Positions 13,408 through 15,371 of a stretch of DNA of 15,371 bases are shown here, piece by piece. Origin of the DNA: Rhodocyclaceae bacterium UBA6160 (GTDB lineage: Bacteria; Pseudomonadota; Gammaproteobacteria; Burkholderiales; Rhodocyclaceae); NCBI GenBank assembly GCA_002422995.1, contig DIUK01000156.1, positions 1 through 15,371 of the forward strand. The letters run 5' to 3'. Each line of letters starts with the position of its first letter. Position 1 is the stretch's first letter. The position numbers and the translations under genes are program-made. The notes beneath the pieces are model-generated. The model saw only the letters and a program-made list of their open reading frames with translations. It made no database searches and was not told the DNA's origin.

Positions 13408-14350
13408 GTGGCGCGTTGGCGTGCTGGGCGCCCGCAGCTTGGTGGGTGGGTGCGTTTTGCGGCGCTTGCATGCCGCCGGGGCGCAGGTGGTGGCTTATTC
13501 GCGGCAGGTGGCACGGCAGACCGAGCCTGAGGTTTTGTGGCAGTTGTTACCGCCAGGCCCCTCACCCCAGCCCTCTCCCCAAAGGGGCGAGGGGGAAAAA
13601 AGTCGGCGCTGGCGACACGGCGGTGCCTCACCTCAGCCATCTCCCCAAGGCGGTGAGGGGGTTACTCCGTTGTGGATTTGTGTGGCGCCCATCTGGGTGT
13701 TGCCGGATTACTTTTCTCTCATCGAGGCCAGTGGCGCGCGGCGCGTGGTGGCGCTGTCTTCCACCAGCCGCTTTACAAAAGTCGGCGCTGGTGGTGCGGC
13801 GGAAAACGCGGTTGCGGCAAGGATGATCGAGAGTGAGGCTCGGGTGCAGGCGTGGGCAGAGCAGCGGGGCATCGCGTGGGTGGTTTTGCGGCCAACGCTG
13901 ATTTATGGCCTGGGGCGAGACAAGAACATCAGCGAGATCGCGCGCTTTATCCGCCGGTTTGGATTTTTCCCCTTGCTGGGCCAAGCCCAAGGCCTGCGCC
14001 AACCCATCCATGCCGAGGATGTTGCGGCGGCGTGCGTTGCCGCCTTGCAGGCGCCGGATGCAGTCAACCGCGCTTACAACATGTCGGGTGGGGAAACGCT
14101 GCCTTACCGCGAGATGGTGGCGCGCGTGTTCAAGGCGCTGGGTCGCCCGGTGCGTCTGGTGGCCGTGCCGCTGTGGGCCTTTCGCTGGGCGGTGGCCGTG
14201 CTGCGTTGCTTGCCGCGTTATCGGCATTGGTCGGCGGCGATGGCCGAACGCATGAACCGCGACATGGTGTTTGACCACGCCGAAGCGGCGCGCGACCTGG
14301 GTTTCAAGCCCCGGGGTTTTGCGCTGACGGCTGCGGATGTGCCGCAATGA
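13400..14350 (+). CDS. Atypical NAD-dependent epimerase/dehydratase with in-frame palindromic-repeat insert
   Basis: The 316-residue extended-SDR-like protein starts with a Rossmann strand VGVLGARSLVG (6-16, Ser for the middle Gly of GxxGxxG) and has ALSSTSRFT (118-126), VLRPTLIYGLGRDKNI (162-177), QPIHAEDVAAACVAAL (201-216) and a SGGE strand (229-232). The usual YxxxK catalytic pair is not evident. Residues about 51-88 (GPSPQPSPQRGEGE, then SPQPSPQGGEG) are encoded by two palindromic repeats and interrupt the fold before PLWICVAPIWVLPDYF; the frame stays open. GTG 13400 is preferred (G-rich sequence upstream, 8-base overlap with the GT2 gene); TTG 13379 is an alternative. It probably makes or modifies a nucleotide- or lipid-linked sugar; the substrate is unknown. 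Confidence 0.8.
   Translation: MAEWRVGVLGARSLVGGCVLRRLHAAGAQVVAYSRQVARQTEPEVLWQLLPPGPSPQPSPQRGEGEKSRRWRHGGASPQPSPQGGEGVTPLWICVAPIWVLPDYFSLIEASGARRVVALSSTSRFTKVGAGGAAENAVAARMIESEARVQAWAEQRGIAWVVLRPTLIYGLGRDKNISEIARFIRRFGFFPLLGQAQGLRQPIHAEDVAAACVAALQAPDAVNRAYNMSGGETLPYREMVARVFKALGRPVRLVAVPLWAFRWAVAVLRCLPRYRHWSAAMAERMNRDMVFDHAEAARDLGFKPRGFALTAADVPQ
13560..13595 (+). repeat. In-frame palindromic repeat, copy A (PSPQPSPQRGEG type)
   Basis: An imperfect inverted repeat: CCCCTCACCCC (13558-13568) faces GGGGCGAGGGG (13584-13594) with one mismatch. An inner pairing, CCCTCTCCCC (13571-13580) with GGGGCGAGGG, also has one mismatch. It matches copy B at 31 of 36 aligned bases. In the epimerase frame it encodes PSPQPSPQRGEG, a peptide I remember as a recurrent product of short palindromic repeats in proteobacterial genes. 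Confidence 0.8.
13598..13623 (+). repeat. Dispersed 26-base repeat, copy 2
   Basis: This lies between the two palindromic copies. It matches the reverse complement of 1786-1811 at 23 of 26 bases and 13777-13802 at 22 of 26. It is translated as part of KSRRWRHGG in the epimerase gene. Confidence 0.6.
13626..13661 (+). repeat. In-frame palindromic repeat, copy B
   Basis: The outer arms CCTCACC (13626-13632) and GGTGAGG (13652-13658) are perfectly complementary. The copy starts exactly 66 bases (22 codons) after the same point in copy A, so both are read in the same frame and give nearly the same peptide (SPQPSPQGGEG). Confidence 0.8.
13777..13802 (+). repeat. Dispersed 26-base repeat, copy 3
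   Basis: The first 15 bases are identical to those of copies 1 and 2; overall 22 of 26 bases match either. It lies 179 bases after copy 2 in the same orientation and gene, and encodes part of KVGAGGAAEN. This copy might be ordinary coding sequence that resembles the repeat. Confidence 0.45.
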
Positions 14351-14373
14351 GCCGGATGGCAGCCATGATGGCT

Positions 14374-14403
14374 GTGAGTGGCAAGAGTGTGAGTGGCAAG
14401 AGT
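14374..14403 (+). repeat. Perfect 15-base tandem duplication
   Basis: GTGAGTGGCAAGAGT occurs twice back to back (14374-14388, 14389-14403) in the 117-base spacer after the epimerase gene. The spacer holds no gene that I can see. Confidence 0.9.
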
Positions 14404-14459
14404 GGCGCAGATCAATGAACTGCGCCATAATTGCGCCACGCAATCCTTGAATGGCGCCA
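14403..14459 (+). promoter_or_regulatory. Operator-like cluster of GGCGC boxes before the fic gene
   Basis: TGGCGCA (14403-14409) and TGCGCCA (14421-14427) form a perfect 7-base inverted repeat with an 11-base spacer. TTGCGCCA (14431-14438) and the palindrome TGGCGCCA (14452-14459) follow. CATAAT (14426-14431) resembles a -10 box, but I see no matching -35. Because the next protein begins with a winged-helix-like domain, autoregulation is possible; this is inference. Confidence 0.4.
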
Positions 14460-14467
14460 AACCTGCG

Positions 14468-15371
14468 ATGTCGTCCACGACTGACTTACTCAACAGCATC
14501 CGGTCACACGAAAACGGATTGACGCTGGCCGAGCTTCTGACCGGGCACGCCAGCGTTGCCAGGCGAACGGCACAGCGCCACATCGCGAAGCTGATCGAGC
14601 GTGGCCAGATCACGGCGCTGGGTTCCGGCCGCGCCCGTCGCTATTTTGCTTCTGGCGCCAAAGCTGGCACAGGCGTACTGGCCACCGAGGCAGATGGTTT
14701 CCCGCCCTTTATTCCTTTGTCTGCCGACAGTCAGGACATCCTTGCCTATATCGACCAGCCACCGGAAGCACGAAAGCCGGTTGGCTACCAGCGTGATTTT
14801 CTTGATGCCTACCGTCCCAATCAGACCTGGTATTTGTCGGCGTCGCTGCGCCGCCAGTTACACAAGATGGGCCGAACCACTGACGTTGATGCACCTGCGG
14901 GCACGTATAGTCGCGCCATTCTTAATCGTTTACTGATCGACCTTTCATGGGCATCGAGCCATCTGGAAGGCAACACCTATTCACGGCTCGATACGCGCGA
15001 ACTGATCGAGCACGGCAAAGCCGCACGAGGCAAGGCCGCCATCGAAACGCAGATGATCCTGAACCACAAGACGGCCATCGAGCTGCTGGTCGAGAACATC
15101 GACAGTGCCGAGTTCAACCGCTACACCCTGATGAACCTGCACAGCGCGCTGGCAGAAAACTTGCTGCCCAATCCGGCAGATGAGGGGCGAATCCGTCAGC
15201 ATGCCGTCGATATTGGCAAAAGCGTCTACCGTCCGCTAGCCACGCCGCAACAGATCAAGGACGCGCTGGATACTTTGCTCATGAAGGCCAGCCAGATTCG
15301 TGACCCGTTCGAGCAGTCCTTCTTCATGATGGTGCACCTGCCGTATCTGCAGCCCTTTGCCGACATCAACA
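14468..15371 (+). CDS. Fic-family protein with N-terminal winged helix, catalytic His replaced (partial)
   Basis: The open frame runs from ATG 14468 past the right edge; 301 codons are visible. Residues 1-60 look like a helix-turn-helix/winged helix (ASVARRTAQRHIAKLIERGQI, then a basic wing GSGRARRYF). A Fic region follows: SSHLEGNTYS (163-172) fits the inhibitory motif (S/T)xxxE(G/N), and VHLPYLQPFADIN (289-301) is the start of the Fic active-site loop. Canonical Fic proteins have His-Pro-Phe there and transfer AMP or related groups to proteins; here Gln295 stands in place of His. TTG 14447 is a possible earlier start; no clear ribosome binding site is seen. It appears separate from the glycan operon. 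Confidence 0.85.
   Translation, partial: MSSTTDLLNSIRSHENGLTLAELLTGHASVARRTAQRHIAKLIERGQITALGSGRARRYFASGAKAGTGVLATEADGFPPFIPLSADSQDILAYIDQPPEARKPVGYQRDFLDAYRPNQTWYLSASLRRQLHKMGRTTDVDAPAGTYSRAILNRLLIDLSWASSHLEGNTYSRLDTRELIEHGKAARGKAAIETQMILNHKTAIELLVENIDSAEFNRYTLMNLHSALAENLLPNPADEGRIRQHAVDIGKSVYRPLATPQQIKDALDTLLMKASQIRDPFEQSFFMMVHLPYLQPFADIN

Noticed and set aside
13128..13826. Plus-strand 232-codon open frame overlapping the second GT2 gene and the epimerase
   Set aside because: Its product is Cys/Trp/Gly-rich without motifs, and it is out of frame with two well-supported genes. It is a GC-rich shadow.
13400..14350. Epimerase gene as a pseudogene because of the repeat insert
   Set aside because: The frame is intact from start to stop, the downstream motifs are preserved and both repeats keep frame; loss of function is possible but not shown.
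14360..14374. CAGCCAT/ATGGCTG inverted repeat after the epimerase gene
   Set aside because: Seven-base arms with a one-base loop and no T run; too weak to call a terminator.
13628..14443. Long minus-strand open frame (271 codons) opposite the epimerase gene
   Set aside because: It lies opposite a gene with recognisable motifs in a GC-rich stretch; its translation is rich in His/Arg/Pro/Gln with no motif and no ribosome binding site that I can see.
1..15371. CRISPR array, tRNA, rRNA or insertion sequence
   Set aside because: I saw no regularly spaced repeat array, no tRNA-like or rRNA segment, and no transposase-like protein or terminal inverted repeats in the window.

Overview
The window is most of a surface-polysaccharide (O-antigen or capsule type) locus of the ABC-transporter-dependent kind, flanked by a toxin-antitoxin module on the left and a Fic-family gene on the right. 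All genes I can support are on the + strand and packed tightly: eight adjacent gene pairs overlap and most other gaps are under 30 bases, so positions 416-14350 look like one long transcription unit. The organism is probably a Gram-negative proteobacterium, most likely a betaproteobacterium. The reasons are the lipoprotein with a typical lipobox, the Wzm/Wzt export pair, a GmhA that resembles Burkholderia GmhA as I remember it, and palindromic repeats of the proteobacterial type inserted in frame in a coding gene. I cannot name a genus.

Left edge (1-382): the last codons of an antitoxin-like gene overlap a PemK/MazF-type toxin. Next (416-3243): dTDP-4-dehydrorhamnose 3,5-epimerase (rfbC), the ABC permease (wzm) and the ATPase (wzt), which has a long C-terminal extension of the type that recognises the polymer's terminal group. 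Middle (3240-8632): an AT-richer, strain-specific cassette with a PAPS-type sulfotransferase, a small lipoprotein, a GT8-like glycosyltransferase, a GT4 glycosyltransferase and a SAM methyltransferase. The two glycosyltransferases share a roughly 44-residue module that I cannot name, at the C-terminus of one and the N-terminus of the next.

Right half (8646-11525): four overlapping or near-touching genes, hddA-gmhA-hddC-gmhB, encode the complete route from sedoheptulose 7-phosphate to GDP-D-glycero-alpha-D-manno-heptose, so the glycan probably contains D,D-heptose. GC-rich end (11522-14350): two GT2 glycosyltransferases and an atypical NAD-dependent epimerase/dehydratase carrying two in-frame copies of a palindromic repeat. 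After a 117-base spacer with a perfect 15-base tandem duplication and an operator-like cluster of GGCGC boxes comes a winged-helix/Fic protein that runs off the right edge. It has Gln where the catalytic His of Fic proteins normally sits.

As a system: nucleotide sugars (dTDP-rhamnose, GDP-heptose) are made here and elsewhere, the glycosyltransferases build the chain on the inner face of the inner membrane, the methyltransferase and/or sulfotransferase may modify it, and Wzm/Wzt export it. The points most worth a second look are the shared glycosyltransferase module, the repeat-invaded epimerase, a dispersed 26-base repeat that also sits just before wzt, the lipoprotein inside the cluster, and the His-to-Gln Fic protein.
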